Counted from the stretch's first letter, positions 1 to 8,545 are shown. The stretch: 64,000 bases of DNA from Phaeobacter piscinae (GCF_002407245.1 NZ_CP010683.1:38010-102009); one strand, 5' to 3'. The notes: generated by a model not told the origin, from the letters alone. Translations and numbers: made by a program.

Positions 1-233
1 CAGACAAACCGGCCCCGCTCGAGCCGCTTGGAAAACAGGCACGCCCCCTGGCCATCCCACCAAATGACCTTCAGCAGGTCCCCCCGCCGTCCCCGGAATA
101 CGAATAAGTGCCCGCAGAACGGATCTTCCGCCAGCACCTTCTCAGCCAGTGCCGACAGCCCGCCGAACCCTTTGCGCATGTCCGTGACCCCGGCGGCCAG
201 CCAGATCTTCGTGGTTGCCGGAACCGGGATCAC
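1..233 (-). CDS. tnpB: IS66 accessory protein TnpB, partial
   Basis: Partial gene, 3' end beyond the window edge. The visible part starts [20 protein letters not shown] and continues through [20 protein letters not shown], both hallmark stretches of the IS66 Orf2/TnpB family. It starts with GTG at 233, whose last bases overlap the TGA stop of tnpA (a GTGA overlap), so the two genes are probably translationally coupled. TnpB is needed for transposition of many IS66 elements, but its biochemical role is not established. Confidence 0.9.
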   Translation of the reverse strand, partial: MIPVPATTKIWLAAGVTDMRKGFGGLSALAEKVLAEDPFCGHLFVFRGRRGDLLKVIWWDGQGACLFSKRLERGRFV

Positions 234-583
234 GCCGAAAGTTTCCGGATCAGTGCGGCAATCGCATCGGGATCAAATCCGCCCTGAACCTTCAGGGGGT
301 GGCCGTTGGCAAGCTCCACCTCGATCTGCGCCCCGGCATCTGGCGGGGCTGAAGCAGGCTCAGCATCTAAAACTTCGACCGGCAGGAACCGGGTGACGGG
401 TTCTTCTTCAGCCTCGGCCGCAAACCGGGGTTCTTTCAGCCAGTTGAAGACCTGATTGGCATTCACATCGTAGCGCCGTGCAATCTGGGCAACCGATACA
501 CCGGGCACCCGCGTCTGCGCGCAAACCATACGCTTCTCGTCTTCAGACCAATTCCGACGTCTGCGCCGCTTTGCCATGCCCAA
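230..583 (-). CDS. tnpA: IS66 accessory protein TnpA (Orf1)
   Basis: A 117-residue protein with a basic N-terminus ([16 protein letters not shown]) and a helix-turn-helix of the IS3/IS911/IS66 Orf1 kind ([20 protein letters not shown], residues about 29-48). Its length and order before tnpB are typical for IS66. It probably binds the element's ends. The start at 583 is the first Met (MGMAKRRRR); the second Met, two codons later, is equally possible. Confidence 0.9.
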   Translation of the reverse strand: MGMAKRRRRRNWSEDEKRMVCAQTRVPGVSVAQIARRYDVNANQVFNWLKEPRFAAEAEEEPVTRFLPVEVLDAEPASAPPDAGAQIEVELANGHPLKVQGGFDPDAIAALIRKLSA

Positions 584-899
584 CCTCGATAATGTCCACT
601 TGTTCGCTAATGGACATTATCCCTCACTAACGAGGGCCGTCAGTGCGGGCAGGCCGGACGGTTACTACGCTGGCTATTGCCACACTTTTTGAAGGTTCCA
701 GTTCCGCGAACAGGTGTGAAAGCATTGTCAAGTTCACAGTTGCGGTCGTTTAGAGATTGATTTCCTCCCTGTTTTGTTGATCATTTTCTTTATACCCCAT
801 ATCAGCACGCACGATTAAAAAACACACCAATATATCCAGATTGTGCAACAGCTAGTTAAGGTGATCAAGAAGACGGTTTTGCACTGACACAAGTATATC

Positions 900-2207
900 T
901 TAATGATCTTGATTGTGTTCGCTGTGCGATTTTTGAATGCGTCTTACACTCCACCAAATAGCTATGACTATAACGGGCACAAACGCAGTAATTGCCAATT
1001 CCGGGGCTACGATGCTGTATAGTCCCGGTATCCCCTTAATGAAATAGGCGAGGAGGCCGATTACATAGTAGGAAATCGCCGCCACGGACAAACCCTCTAC
1101 AGTTTGTTGCAACCTTAACTGCAGTCTCACTCTTTCGTTCATTGAGGCTAAGAGGTCGCCATTCTGGCGCTCAAGTTGTACATCTATCCAAGAGCGAAGT
1201 AGTGAAGTCGTGCGCGCCAGTTTGTCGGATAGGTTTGCCTGCCTCTCTTCTACCGAGCGGCAAGCGCGCATTGCCGGTGCAATGCGACGATGCAGGAAGT
1301 TACGCCATCTATAGCATCCAGGTACAAAGGTTTCGCCCAAGGCGGTCAACCTTTCTTCTACAATTTCGTAATACGCTTTGCTTGCGCCAAACCGATAGAG
1401 GCTCGCAGCTGTTTCAGCCTCAAGTTCGGCTGACAGATCCGTGAGCTCCGACAACAGTTCTTCACTCTTTTGACGTGCCGAAAGACGCATCTCGGCAGTT
1501 ACGGTAGAAAGGCGCTTCTCCATACGACGCAATCGAGGAGTGATTTCTCTGCTCATAGGGATGCCCAAAAGAGAAAGAGTGCGGTATGTTTCGATCTCCA
1601 ACAACCGTTGGGCCAACGCTCCAAGTCTCGAAGGTGATAGGCCATGATCTAGGATCAACATTCGAGTAAGACCGTCCCGATCTTGCTGGAAATCTGTGAC
1701 AATATCCGCCATGCCCTCTTCGACCAAAGAGTGGCAGCGACTTGTCGGATTAAAGGTTTCAATAAGTTTCGCGTTCTCTTCAGACCAAGGCAAAACATCG
1801 AGGCGAATGCCACAAACGACAGGGCCGGGCGCTTTAAACCCCATCTTGAAAGGATCTTGCCCCTTCAGTTTTCCGGTTTTTTCATCGATTGGTGCACGCC
1901 AAAGATAGGTCGAAAACTCGGTGTGTTTTTCGCAATGAAGCCCGCTTTGATTCCACGTTAGTCCGTGATGGGGAGTTTCGTGGTCTGGATTTTCAGTTCC
2001 CAAACGACGAGAAATTTCTGCTAGTGTAGCTCGATCTTTCTCGAGATTTCCTTCGTTCATGAAGGCCAATTGGGTCAGGGCGCTGGAAGCCTGTACAATA
2101 GGAAAAGGGCGAGCATGGACTTCCTCGACAGCCACAAGCCTATCTTCATGAGATTCCATTCCGTAGACCCTGGCTCGAACCTCGCCGACGTTGCCATTCA
2201 TGCTCAC
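900..2207 (-). CDS. DUF3422 membrane-anchored protein (last gene of formaldehyde operon A)
   Basis: A 435-residue protein of the DUF3422 family. The N-terminal EEVHARPFPIVQ motif and the middle region rich in predicted helices (about residues 200-370) are typical. Two hydrophobic segments near the C-terminus (about 370-420, including AAISYYVIGLLAYFI and AFVPVIVIAIWWSV) should anchor it in the inner membrane. The family has no assigned biochemical function that I know of. The start is taken as GTG at 2207, 8 bases after a GGAGG site at 2216-2220; an ATG at 2201 is the alternative. It follows ndh by 17 bases and is probably cotranscribed with adhC, the VOC gene, fghA and ndh. In the sister operon its place is taken by cydAB, which suggests a role connected with the membrane or respiratory end of formaldehyde oxidation; that is inference. 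Confidence 0.85.
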   Translation of the reverse strand: MSMNGNVGEVRARVYGMESHEDRLVAVEEVHARPFPIVQASSALTQLAFMNEGNLEKDRATLAEISRRLGTENPDHETPHHGLTWNQSGLHCEKHTEFSTYLWRAPIDEKTGKLKGQDPFKMGFKAPGPVVCGIRLDVLPWSEENAKLIETFNPTSRCHSLVEEGMADIVTDFQQDRDGLTRMLILDHGLSPSRLGALAQRLLEIETYRTLSLLGIPMSREITPRLRRMEKRLSTVTAEMRLSARQKSEELLSELTDLSAELEAETAASLYRFGASKAYYEIVEERLTALGETFVPGCYRWRNFLHRRIAPAMRACRSVEERQANLSDKLARTTSLLRSWIDVQLERQNGDLLASMNERVRLQLRLQQTVEGLSVAAISYYVIGLLAYFIKGIPGLYSIVAPELAITAFVPVIVIAIWWSVRRIQKSHSEHNQDH

Positions 2208-2224
2208 GCTATTTCCCTCCGCTT

Positions 2225-3577
2225 CTATTGTTTGATATCTGTGTCTGCCTTCTGGTCGGCGTAAGTTATGAGACGGGAGCTTCGGTAGCCGATGCTATGC
2301 GTCCATGTCCAACTTAAGGCTACGCTGAGCCTGTTCTGTACGCCAATAAGAAAGTAAATATGGATCAACTTCCACATCCACCAAGCGAATGTCCCGCGCA
2401 ACTTGAGACGCCCTATGTCGACAACCGCTAGGCGTCGACCGATGGTGGCGAGGTTGCCCTGGTGGCGATAACGGAACGGCGCGGGTGGTTTTTTCTGCTT
2501 TATGCGCCGGCTGATTAGATCGGCAACGTATTGGCCTTGCTGTTTGGCAGCTGGTGCCAATCCCGGCACGGTTTTCCCATCTTCACCTGTTGCCGCTGCA
2601 GTGTCTCCGATCACAAAGATGTTCGGATTGTCCGGGATTGTGAGGTCGGGGCCGACAATAGCACGTCCTGCACGATCAGCTTCGGTATTTAGCCATCGAG
2701 CTGCTGGCGATGCCTGAACGCCTGCGGCCCAGAGTATTGTTTCAGCTGGGAGGTGCTTGCCGTCGACCGTAACTCCCTCTGAAGAACATTCTGTCACGGG
2801 TTTCCCGAGTCGGATCTCAACGCCAAGTTTCTTGAGAGCTTTACGAGTGTAATCTGAGAGCTTCTCCGTAAAGACAGGCAAGAGACGTGGACCAGCCTCA
2901 ATCAATATAACCTTGGTCGCATCCGGATCGATAGACCGGAAGTCTTGCTTCAAGGTCAAGTGGGCGAGTTCCGCGATTGTACCGGCCAGCTCAACCCCTG
3001 TCGGGCCACCGCCGATCACGACAAAGGTTTGCAAGGCAGCCCGGCGAGCGGGGTCTGGCTCACGCTCGGCCTTCTCGAATGCGAGCAATACGCGTCGACG
3101 TATCGTCACTGCATCCTCAAGGGACTTCAGCCCGGGCGCGTAGGGCTCCCAAGCATCATTGCCAAAGTAGGAATGCCGAGCTCCGGTGGCCAGTACGAGG
3201 ATATCGTAGGGTATGGTCGTTCCATCAGTGAGCAAGACGCTCTGCGTCTGGGCATCGACCCCGTCCACTTCGGCAAGGAGCGTTCGTACGTCCTTGCGTT
3301 TGCTGAACAAAGCGCGAATAGGCCAGGCAATTTCCGAAGTAGAAAGCGAAGCGCTTGCCACCTGGTACAACAAGGGCTGGAACAGGTGATGATTGCGCCG
3401 ATCAATGATCGTCACATCTGCCCCCTTCTTGGCTAGGCTCTGCACAACTTCAAGGCCACCAAATCCTGCGCCGACCACCACAACGCGTGGGCGCGCGTTG
3501 GAGTAATCCGACTTAGCCTCTGTGGAATGACCACCCGACGGTCCCAGCTGGCTATCGTTGCTTGTGTCCTGTCGCAT
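2225..3577 (-). CDS. ndh: Type II NADH:quinone oxidoreductase (NDH-2), copy A
   Basis: A 450-residue flavoprotein that moves electrons from NADH to quinone without pumping protons. The FAD-binding Rossmann motif VVVVGAGFGGLE lies at residues 32-43, followed by the NDH-2 signature NHHLFQPLLYQVA. A second dinucleotide fold (VVIGGGPTGVELAG) binds NADH, and the C-terminal third holds NIFVIGDTAA and APAAKQQGQYVA, both typical. There is no transmembrane helix; the family binds the membrane through a C-terminal amphipathic helix. Its place directly downstream of fghA suggests it re-oxidises the NADH made by AdhC. It appears identical to the copy at 18207-19559. Confidence 0.93.
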   Translation of the reverse strand: MRQDTSNDSQLGPSGGHSTEAKSDYSNARPRVVVVGAGFGGLEVVQSLAKKGADVTIIDRRNHHLFQPLLYQVASASLSTSEIAWPIRALFSKRKDVRTLLAEVDGVDAQTQSVLLTDGTTIPYDILVLATGARHSYFGNDAWEPYAPGLKSLEDAVTIRRRVLLAFEKAEREPDPARRAALQTFVVIGGGPTGVELAGTIAELAHLTLKQDFRSIDPDATKVILIEAGPRLLPVFTEKLSDYTRKALKKLGVEIRLGKPVTECSSEGVTVDGKHLPAETILWAAGVQASPAARWLNTEADRAGRAIVGPDLTIPDNPNIFVIGDTAAATGEDGKTVPGLAPAAKQQGQYVADLISRRIKQKKPPAPFRYRHQGNLATIGRRLAVVDIGRLKLRGTFAWWMWKLIHIYFLIGVQNRLSVALSWTWTHSIGYRSSRLITYADQKADTDIKQ

Positions 3578-3598
3578 GTTCTCTACTCCGGTTTTTGC

Positions 3599-4426
3599 TC
3601 AAGACAATGCTTCAGCATGGTGGGCGAGATGGTCGCCTATAAAACTCTCGATAAAGTAGTAGCTGTGGTCGTAGCCCGCCCGCTGGTTAAGAGTCAGCGG
3701 ATGGCCAACCTCATCACAAGCAGCCTTGAGCAGGTTGGGGCGGAGTTGAACGGCCAGGAACTCATCGTCTCCACCTTGATCTACCAAGATGGGGAGGCGC
3801 TCCTGCGCGGTTTTTATCAGTTCGACCGTATCGTACTGTTTCCAGGCTTCGGGGTCGTTGCCAAGATAGGCTGCAAAGGCCTTCTTGCCCCATGGAACTT
3901 GAGTTGGAGCAACGATGGGGGAAAACGCAGAAACGCTTTTGTAGCGACCGGGGTTCTTCAGCGCTATCGTCAATGCACCGTGCCCACCCATCGAGTGACC
4001 AGAGATAGATCTTCGATCAGTCGCAGGGAGGGAGCTTTCGATTAGCGCGGGCAATTCATCAACCACGTAATCGTACATTTTGAAGTGCGAACTCCACGGC
4101 GCCTGCGATGCATTCAGGTAAAAGCCAGCACCCTGCCCCAGATCATACGCTTCATCGTCAGCGACACCTTCGCCTCTCGGGCTGGTGTCAGGAGCGACCA
4201 GGATAATACCATGCTGGGCTGCGAACCGCTGCGCAGAAGCTTTGGTGATAAAGTTCTGTTCAGTGCAGGTTAGTCCAGAGAGCCAGTACAGCACCGGCGC
4301 CTTGCCGCCTTCAACTTGTGGCGGCAAATAGACGCCAAATTTCATCGAGCACCCCAGGCTAATCGAGTCATGTTGATAGACGTCCTGCCAACCGCCGAAG
4401 CTGGCGTGATGTTCGACACGTTCCAT
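3599..4426 (-). CDS. fghA: S-formylglutathione hydrolase, copy A
   Basis: Hydrolyses S-formylglutathione to formate and glutathione, the second step of glutathione-dependent formaldehyde detoxification in the cytoplasm. The 275-residue protein is an esterase-D-type alpha/beta hydrolase: oxyanion segment YWLSGLTCTEQNF (about 48-60), nucleophile elbow GHSMGGHGA with Ser145, and late acid and base in DEFLA and GYDHSYYFI. The start is placed at the second Met (4426), preceded by AAGGAAA at a good distance, rather than at 4462. It lies 22 bases before ndh and after the VOC gene. It appears identical to the copy at 19581-20408. Confidence 0.95.
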   Translation of the reverse strand: MERVEHHASFGGWQDVYQHDSISLGCSMKFGVYLPPQVEGGKAPVLYWLSGLTCTEQNFITKASAQRFAAQHGIILVAPDTSPRGEGVADDEAYDLGQGAGFYLNASQAPWSSHFKMYDYVVDELPALIESSLPATDRRSISGHSMGGHGALTIALKNPGRYKSVSAFSPIVAPTQVPWGKKAFAAYLGNDPEAWKQYDTVELIKTAQERLPILVDQGGDDEFLAVQLRPNLLKAACDEVGHPLTLNQRAGYDHSYYFIESFIGDHLAHHAEALS

Positions 4427-4510
4427 GTTGGTTTCCTTGCTCTGAGGACCACAGGAGGGCATAGCAATCCCATTAAAAGCCTGCGGCTTGACTTCAGGGA
4501 GTTGGGAAGC

Positions 4511-4540
4511 GTCGCCGACGCTGAAAGAAGCGTCGGCGAC
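4511..4540 (-). promoter_or_regulatory. Intra-operon stem-loop between VOC gene and fghA
   Basis: A perfect 12-bp inverted repeat (GTCGCCGACGCT and its complement) with a 6-base loop sits in the 157-base gap between the VOC gene and fghA. No T-run follows on the minus strand, so it is more likely an mRNA processing or stability element, or an attenuator, than a full terminator. The same stem occurs at 20493-20522. Confidence 0.6.
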
Positions 4541-4583
4541 AATTACTCATTGGTCAGCGAGGACCGCCGTAACCTTCAGTTCT

Positions 4584-4982
4584 TCAAACGAAAGTGTACG
4601 TGCAAATTTTGTTCCCCGCCGGATCGCGCAGGTATGCCGCATAGGCACCCGGCAGGTGATCCCGGGGACCGGGCTTACCTTCATCGGTCCCCCCAGCCTT
4701 CAGGCCCGCCGCGTGGAACGCATCCACTTCGGCCGGAGAGGCCGCAGCAAAGCCCACCGTGATACCATTGCTGGAAGGCGCATTGCCGTTGCCAGGTCGC
4801 GCGATGATAAAGGCCGGCTTGTCGCGCCCATACAGAATCCAATCATTACCGAAAGGACCGAGGTTGCTGATACCTAGCGCACCCAGTGCCGCGTCGTAGA
4901 AGGCGACCGACTTTTCCATGTCGGCGGCGCCGAGAAAGACGTGCGAGAAGATGCCGTCACCAGAGATTACGGGATTAGCCAT
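4584..4982 (-). CDS. VOC-family (glyoxalase/dioxygenase fold) protein, copy A
   Basis: A 132-residue single-domain protein of the vicinal oxygen chelate superfamily. It opens with FSHVFLGAADMEKSVAFYDA, the usual first beta-alpha unit, and ends with AYLRDPAGNKICTYTF, the usual last unit. The likely metal ligands are His in the first unit and an acidic residue in the last. The substrate is unknown. Its place between adhC and fghA suggests a role with a glutathione thiol adduct, but that is inference. It differs from the copy at 20566-20964 in its N-terminal half and is the same in its C-terminal half. The switch falls inside the gene, at 4757/4758. Confidence 0.85.
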   Translation of the reverse strand: MANPVISGDGIFSHVFLGAADMEKSVAFYDAALGALGISNLGPFGNDWILYGRDKPAFIIARPGNGNAPSSNGITVGFAAASPAEVDAFHAAGLKAGGTDEGKPGPRDHLPGAYAAYLRDPAGNKICTYTFV

Positions 4983-5033
4983 AGAGAACTTCCTTGATGT
5001 TTGGTGTTGATAGTAAAGATTGCAACCCGCTGA

Positions 5034-6143
5034 TTAGTAGCGGATCACCGTGCGGATCGATTTGCCTTGGTGCATCAGATCGAAGGCTTCGTTTATGTCT
5101 TCGATGCCCATGGTGTGGGTGACAAAGGGTGCCAGGTCGATTTCACCTTTCATGGCGTCTTCGACCATGCCCGGCAGCTGACTCCGTCCTTTGACCCCCC
5201 CGAAAGCAGAGCCCTTCCACACACGGCCGGTGACCAACTGGAATGGCCGCGTCGAGATTTCCTGGCCAGCGCCAGCGACCCCAATGACGATCGATTGACC
5301 CCAGCCGCGGTGAGCCGCCTCCAAGGCAGCCCGCATGACGTGGACGTTGCCGATACACTCGAAGGTATGGTCAATACCCCAACCCGTCATTTCAATGAGG
5401 ACTTCTTGAATCGGCTTTTCGTAGTCTTTCGGGTTGATGCATTCGGTGGCCCCGAACTGACGTGCCAACTCGAACTTGTCCGGGTTGGTATCGATTGCGA
5501 TAATGCGCCCAGCTTTCGCCTGGCGCGCCCCCTGAATGGCGGCAAGGCCGATGCCTCCGAGACCAAAGACGGCAACGGAGTCGCCCGGCTGCACTTTGGC
5601 GGTATTGTGAACAGCGCCGATACCGGTGGTCACGCCGCACCCGAGCAGACATACATGCTCATGGTTGGCTTCGGGGTTGATCTTGGCAAGGGAAACCTCT
5701 GCCACAACCGTGTACTCAGAGAATGTCGAGCAACCCATATAGTGAAAGAGGGGCTGACCATTATACGAGAAGCGGGTGGTTCCGTCAGGCATCAAGCCCT
5801 TACCTTGGGTCGCGCGTACCGCGACGCAGAGATTGGTCTTACCGGACTTGCAGAACTCACACTCACCGCATTCAGCGGTATAGAGCGGGATGACGTGGTC
5901 GCCTGGCTTGACGCTCGTGACTCCTTCACCCACCTCGACTACGACACCAGCGCCCTCATGGCCCAGAACCACGGGGAAAATCCCCTCCGGATCATTGCCG
6001 GACAAAGTGAACGCATCAGTGTGGCAAACACCGGTGTGGGAAACTTTAATGAGGACCTCGCCCTTCCGGGGAGGCGCGACATCGATTTCTACGATTTCAA
6101 GCGGTTTACCTGCTTCAAAGGCTACGGCGGCACGTGACTTCAT
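5034..6143 (-). CDS. adhC: S-(hydroxymethyl)glutathione dehydrogenase (class III ADH), copy A
   Basis: Oxidises S-hydroxymethylglutathione to S-formylglutathione with NAD+, the first enzymatic step of formaldehyde detoxification. The 369-residue protein shows catalytic zinc ligands Cys40 (GVCHTD) and His62 (GHEGAG), the structural zinc cysteines at 92, 95, 98 and 106, the class III segment [16 protein letters not shown], and the Rossmann motif [11 protein letters not shown]. The start is set at ATG 6143 ([17 protein letters not shown]), which has AAGGAAT upstream and matches the family N-terminus; an upstream in-frame extension to 6296 covers the promoter and is rejected. It is the first gene of operon A. 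Confidence 0.96.
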   Translation of the reverse strand: MKSRAAVAFEAGKPLEIVEIDVAPPRKGEVLIKVSHTGVCHTDAFTLSGNDPEGIFPVVLGHEGAGVVVEVGEGVTSVKPGDHVIPLYTAECGECEFCKSGKTNLCVAVRATQGKGLMPDGTTRFSYNGQPLFHYMGCSTFSEYTVVAEVSLAKINPEANHEHVCLLGCGVTTGIGAVHNTAKVQPGDSVAVFGLGGIGLAAIQGARQAKAGRIIAIDTNPDKFELARQFGATECINPKDYEKPIQEVLIEMTGWGIDHTFECIGNVHVMRAALEAAHRGWGQSIVIGVAGAGQEISTRPFQLVTGRVWKGSAFGGVKGRSQLPGMVEDAMKGEIDLAPFVTHTMGIEDINEAFDLMHQGKSIRTVIRY

Positions 6144-6260
6144 TTTCGTATTCCTTGTTGGTTGAAACGGAACCTTTGGGAGCATGCGAACATGCTGGAG
6201 TGCGCGTTCCGGACTGATGTCATCAGCGGGGATCGAAGCGTCTCTCACTCCTTGAACGAT

Positions 6261-6289
6261 TAGATAGCATACTCCACTATAGTATGCAA
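6261..6289 (-). promoter_or_regulatory. adhC promoter A with 21-bp operator dyad
   Basis: On the minus strand a -35 TTGCAT (6289-6284) and a -10 TATCTA (6266-6261) are 17 bases apart. The spacer and part of the -35 form the dyad GCATACT-N7-AGTATGC at 6267-6287. A bound repressor would block RNA polymerase. The same layout is found before adhC copy B, and a degenerate form before the FrmR-like gene, so FrmR control is the best guess. Confidence 0.75.
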
Positions 6290-6392
6290 GTGACATCTCC
6301 TTTTTATAGCGCCCGACGCCAACACCTCATGAACCCCGAAAGAATAGGCTCAATATTTTTGTTGTTTTTCAAAATGATGTCGAAAGACACCG

Positions 6393-6960
6393 TCACGGGA
6401 GCTGAGGCCTCATCCCGGAAGAACAAGTGCTGAAGGCTCGCTCATTCCGCCCTATGATCTTGCCGTCTTGCCAGAACTCGACCCGCTCGGCATAGGCGCG
6501 GATCTCGACTGGCCGACCGACGGCGCGGCCATCCACCGAGTAGCGGTTCTTGTCTAACCGGACGAGACAGGTCTTCGAGACTGATGCCGGAATAGCGTGG
6601 AATCCATCAAAGGGGCCGACATATGGCACCAGACTCGCCCACTCGCCCTCGAAGACCTCCCAGATCGTGCGGTCTCGAAGCCCCTAATGCGGATGAGATT
6701 TGGACCAAGCAACGCAGCGGTCCTCGAGCCAGGCGTTGAGTTCGGCGTAGCTCTTAAACTTGGGCCTGGGCACGAAGAAGCGCCGACGGACAACACCGAC
6801 ATGGATCTCGACCTGCCCTTTCTCCCAGCCAAACAATTCGATAACGCTGATGTCAGCACTTCGGCAACCGCCGCCGAGTTCATGTGGCAAAACCAGCCAG
6901 GAAGATCGAAGTACGAGTTCATCCCATCAGGGAGAACAGCGCCCCGCTGGCCTGACCAAT
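6393..6960 (-). pseudogene. IS21-family IstA transposase relic
   Basis: Two minus-strand pieces in different frames match the IS21 transposase IstA. The first (about 6680-6840) reads EKGQVEIHVGVVRRRFFVPR then SYAELNAWLEDRCVAW. The second (about 6420-6629) reads TCLVRLDKNRYSVDGRAVGR. In intact IstA these are consecutive. The N-terminal part and IstB are missing, so this is a decayed remnant. Confidence 0.75.
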
Positions 6961-6994
6961 TCTGCGGCCTGCAAAACAGTCACAGAGACTTGGT

Positions 6995-7426
6995 TCACTG
7001 CCATGTGAGTTTGTGCTTTGTTAGAAGGATGTAAAAGGTGTCGTCGGGAACTAATCCCAAGTTTTGGATTAGTTCGAGGTAATCCATCGTTGAGTAAAAC
7101 TCGGTGAACCTTTCATTTTCCACTTTGGCGAATATTTGAGCTGGGGCATCGAAATCAAGACCATTTGATGGGTTTTTAAGATGGAAGACTAAACGCGCCG
7201 AGACCCACAGGCCCTGCTCTATGATATGCGTCACGGAGATCCGCCTTGGTCCGAGTAAGTGTTGTAGCGCTTCTGCCACATCGCGATGTGTTACTCCGGG
7301 CTCCAAGTAGGGTGAACTCACTCCGACCAAAACGGCCTCATGGGAAAGGAGCTGGTCAATCACCTCTAGGTCTCCGTCCTCCCAGATGGCTTTTAGCCAA
7401 GCGAGGACAAGTTCAGTGTGCGTCAT
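6995..7426 (-). CDS. NTF2-like (SnoaL-type) small protein
   Basis: A protein of about 143 residues. The N-terminal segment (THTELVLAWLKAIWEDGDLE) and the later FAKVENERFTEFYSTMDYLE fit the cone-shaped NTF2/SnoaL fold, whose members bind small molecules or act as isomerases and cyclases. No catalytic residues can be named with confidence. I chose the Met at 7426 (MTHTELV); a Met 8 codons upstream is possible. It stands alone among IS relics. A dyad like the adhC operators lies about 360 bases upstream. Confidence 0.6.
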   Translation of the reverse strand: MTHTELVLAWLKAIWEDGDLEVIDQLLSHEAVLVGVSSPYLEPGVTHRDVAEALQHLLGPRRISVTHIIEQGLWVSARLVFHLKNPSNGLDFDAPAQIFAKVENERFTEFYSTMDYLELIQNLGLVPDDTFYILLTKHKLTWQ

Positions 7427-7591
7427 TATCTCATCTCGTTGTTTGGTCACGAGCCAGCGCAGGTTATGCCTCCGGCGGACTTCGTCAGCAGTTCTACGTT
7501 GAGGCTTTCAAGCGCCCATAAGCTTCAGGCTTCGCAGGCCTAAGAGGGCCTGATGTCACATTTGAAGGAGGTGCCACCGCCAGGTTATTAT

Positions 7592-7631
7592 CTCCGTCCC
7601 ATCCACACATGCTATTGTGGATGGGACGGAG
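7592..7631. repeat. Perfect 16-bp inverted repeat with 8-base loop
   Basis: CTCCGTCCCATCCACA at 7592-7607 is followed by an 8-base loop and its exact complement at 7616-7631. No T-run flanks it on either strand. It could be a terminator remnant, a transposon-end palindrome or a protein-binding site. Confidence 0.8.
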
Positions 7632-7782
7632 CGACGTGCCGCCAATCCAAGCCAATGAACTATTTTATTAGGTTCTACTTTCGTTCCGTTCGGCAATTGG
7701 CAACATCGCTATTCATTTGACACCTGCGGCCATCAGCAGATGCCTGATGCGAGTGGCCTTCAGGCTCGTCCCGCATACTGCC

Positions 7783-7803
7783 ATACAGTATGCGAATAGT
7801 TTG
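7783..7803. promoter_or_regulatory. Third copy of the 21-bp adhC-type dyad
   Basis: GCATACT-N7-AGTATGC with the same 7-base arms and 7-base spacer as the dyad at 6267-6287. It sits in a region of IS relics without an adjacent intact gene. The nearest downstream gene on the minus strand is the NTF2-like gene. Confidence 0.6.
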
Positions 7804-7844
7804 CTCAATGGCCTGCTCTTTGTGTAGCGACTGTATTTTTGAGG

Positions 7845-7920
7845 TGTCTGGGCCCCATTCCTGACGTCTTTTGCACACGGCATTGGCGACGGTGACAAGC
7901 CTACGAGCGACTTCAGTCAC
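7845..7920 (-). pseudogene. Possible IS110-type transposase C-terminal fragment
   Basis: A short minus-strand segment reads VARRLVTVANAVCKRRQEW, which resembles the last helix of IS110-family transposases (compare MRKLLVMANALLRSNRMW in the intact copies here). Only about 25 residues are recognisable. Confidence 0.35.
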
Positions 7921-7996
7921 AATGCCCTCCGTTCGGCTCCCATAAAACCATCATGGCATAAAAGATGTCGTTGGGGGGGACATCCACCGCATCGGG

Positions 7997-8232
7997 TCAC
8001 ATTTCTAAAATGGCGTATCTGCATGGAAGTCCCGATTCAGCAGGTTGGACGCGATGGTGAAGGCGCGGTTGCTGTCGGTCGTCACCTTGTATTCCTTGGA
8101 TCATGCGACGTGCATGCCATACTCTCGCGTCAATCGGCAAACACGACGATGACCAACGTTTAGGCCAAGTTTGTTTTAGCTCCCTCGGCTCTTCTGTCAT
8201 CCTTGGACGATCGTAGCTGCCCAGACTGAGAC
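7997..8232 (-). pseudogene. IS3-family OrfB fragment, frameshifted
   Basis: The minus strand reads SLGSYDRPRMTEEPREL, the start of the HTH_21 region of IS3 OrfB (compare RPRMTEELKELG in the intact IS3 gene at 12292). The reading frame is then lost through frameshifts. It is a decayed relic of a related element. Confidence 0.65.
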
Positions 8233-8380
8233 GGGACTGTCCTAGATGGGGCTAGGAGCACCAGGTCGGTTTGACGTGCTCCCTTTAGAGTCCGCGTTTT
8301 TCAGTTAGCTCTGTTCAGGGTTTGATGTGCTACCCAACGTGCCCTCGGCCGTTGTTAGAATTTCCGCGGTTCCATCAGGT

Positions 8381-8545
8381 TCACGGGCTGGTGTAGTGAA
8401 CTGATTTCATCAGGTCTGCCGGGACCTTGTTCCCGGTAGCCACGTGCGGGCGTTCTTCATTGCAGTCTCTACGCCAAGCCTCCAACTTTTCGGCTGCATC
8501 TTCAAGGCTCATGAACCAGTGCGCGTTCACACTTATGCTTGGCGC
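8381..8545 (-). pseudogene. IS3-family OrfB C-terminal fragment
   Basis: Minus-strand translation NAHWFMSLEDAAEKLEAWRR then NEERPHVA is the conserved end of the IS3/IS407-type integrase core. The part upstream is out of frame, so this is a pseudogene of a different IS3 subgroup from the one at 12254-14644. Confidence 0.75.

Larger units (their letters stand above)
1..665 (-). mobile_element. IS66-family element, right end (cut by window edge)
   Basis: The element carries the IS66 accessory genes tnpA and tnpB on the minus strand and runs off the left edge, so the main transposase (tnpC) is not visible. Read on the minus strand its outer end is probably at 665, beginning GTAACCGTCCGG, which resembles the GTAA-type tips of IS66 elements. 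The end is inferred from that motif only, because the other end is outside the window. Confidence 0.75.
2219..6425 (-). repeat. Long duplication, copy A (adhC to ndh segment)
   Basis: This segment is repeated at 18201-22409 in the same orientation, offset by 15982 bases. From 2219 to 4757 I find no differences and translations in all frames agree. From 4758 into adhC and its promoter the copies differ at many scattered sites (five amino acids in AdhC). Similarity fades near 6425. The left boundary falls just after the ndh stop codon, beside the ribosome-binding site of the next gene. Confidence 0.95.

Noticed and set aside
5067..6137. 356-codon plus-strand open frame opposite adhC A (and 365 codons at 21022-22119 opposite adhC B)
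   Set aside because: Mirror of a strongly conserved enzyme gene; the translation has no recognisable domain.
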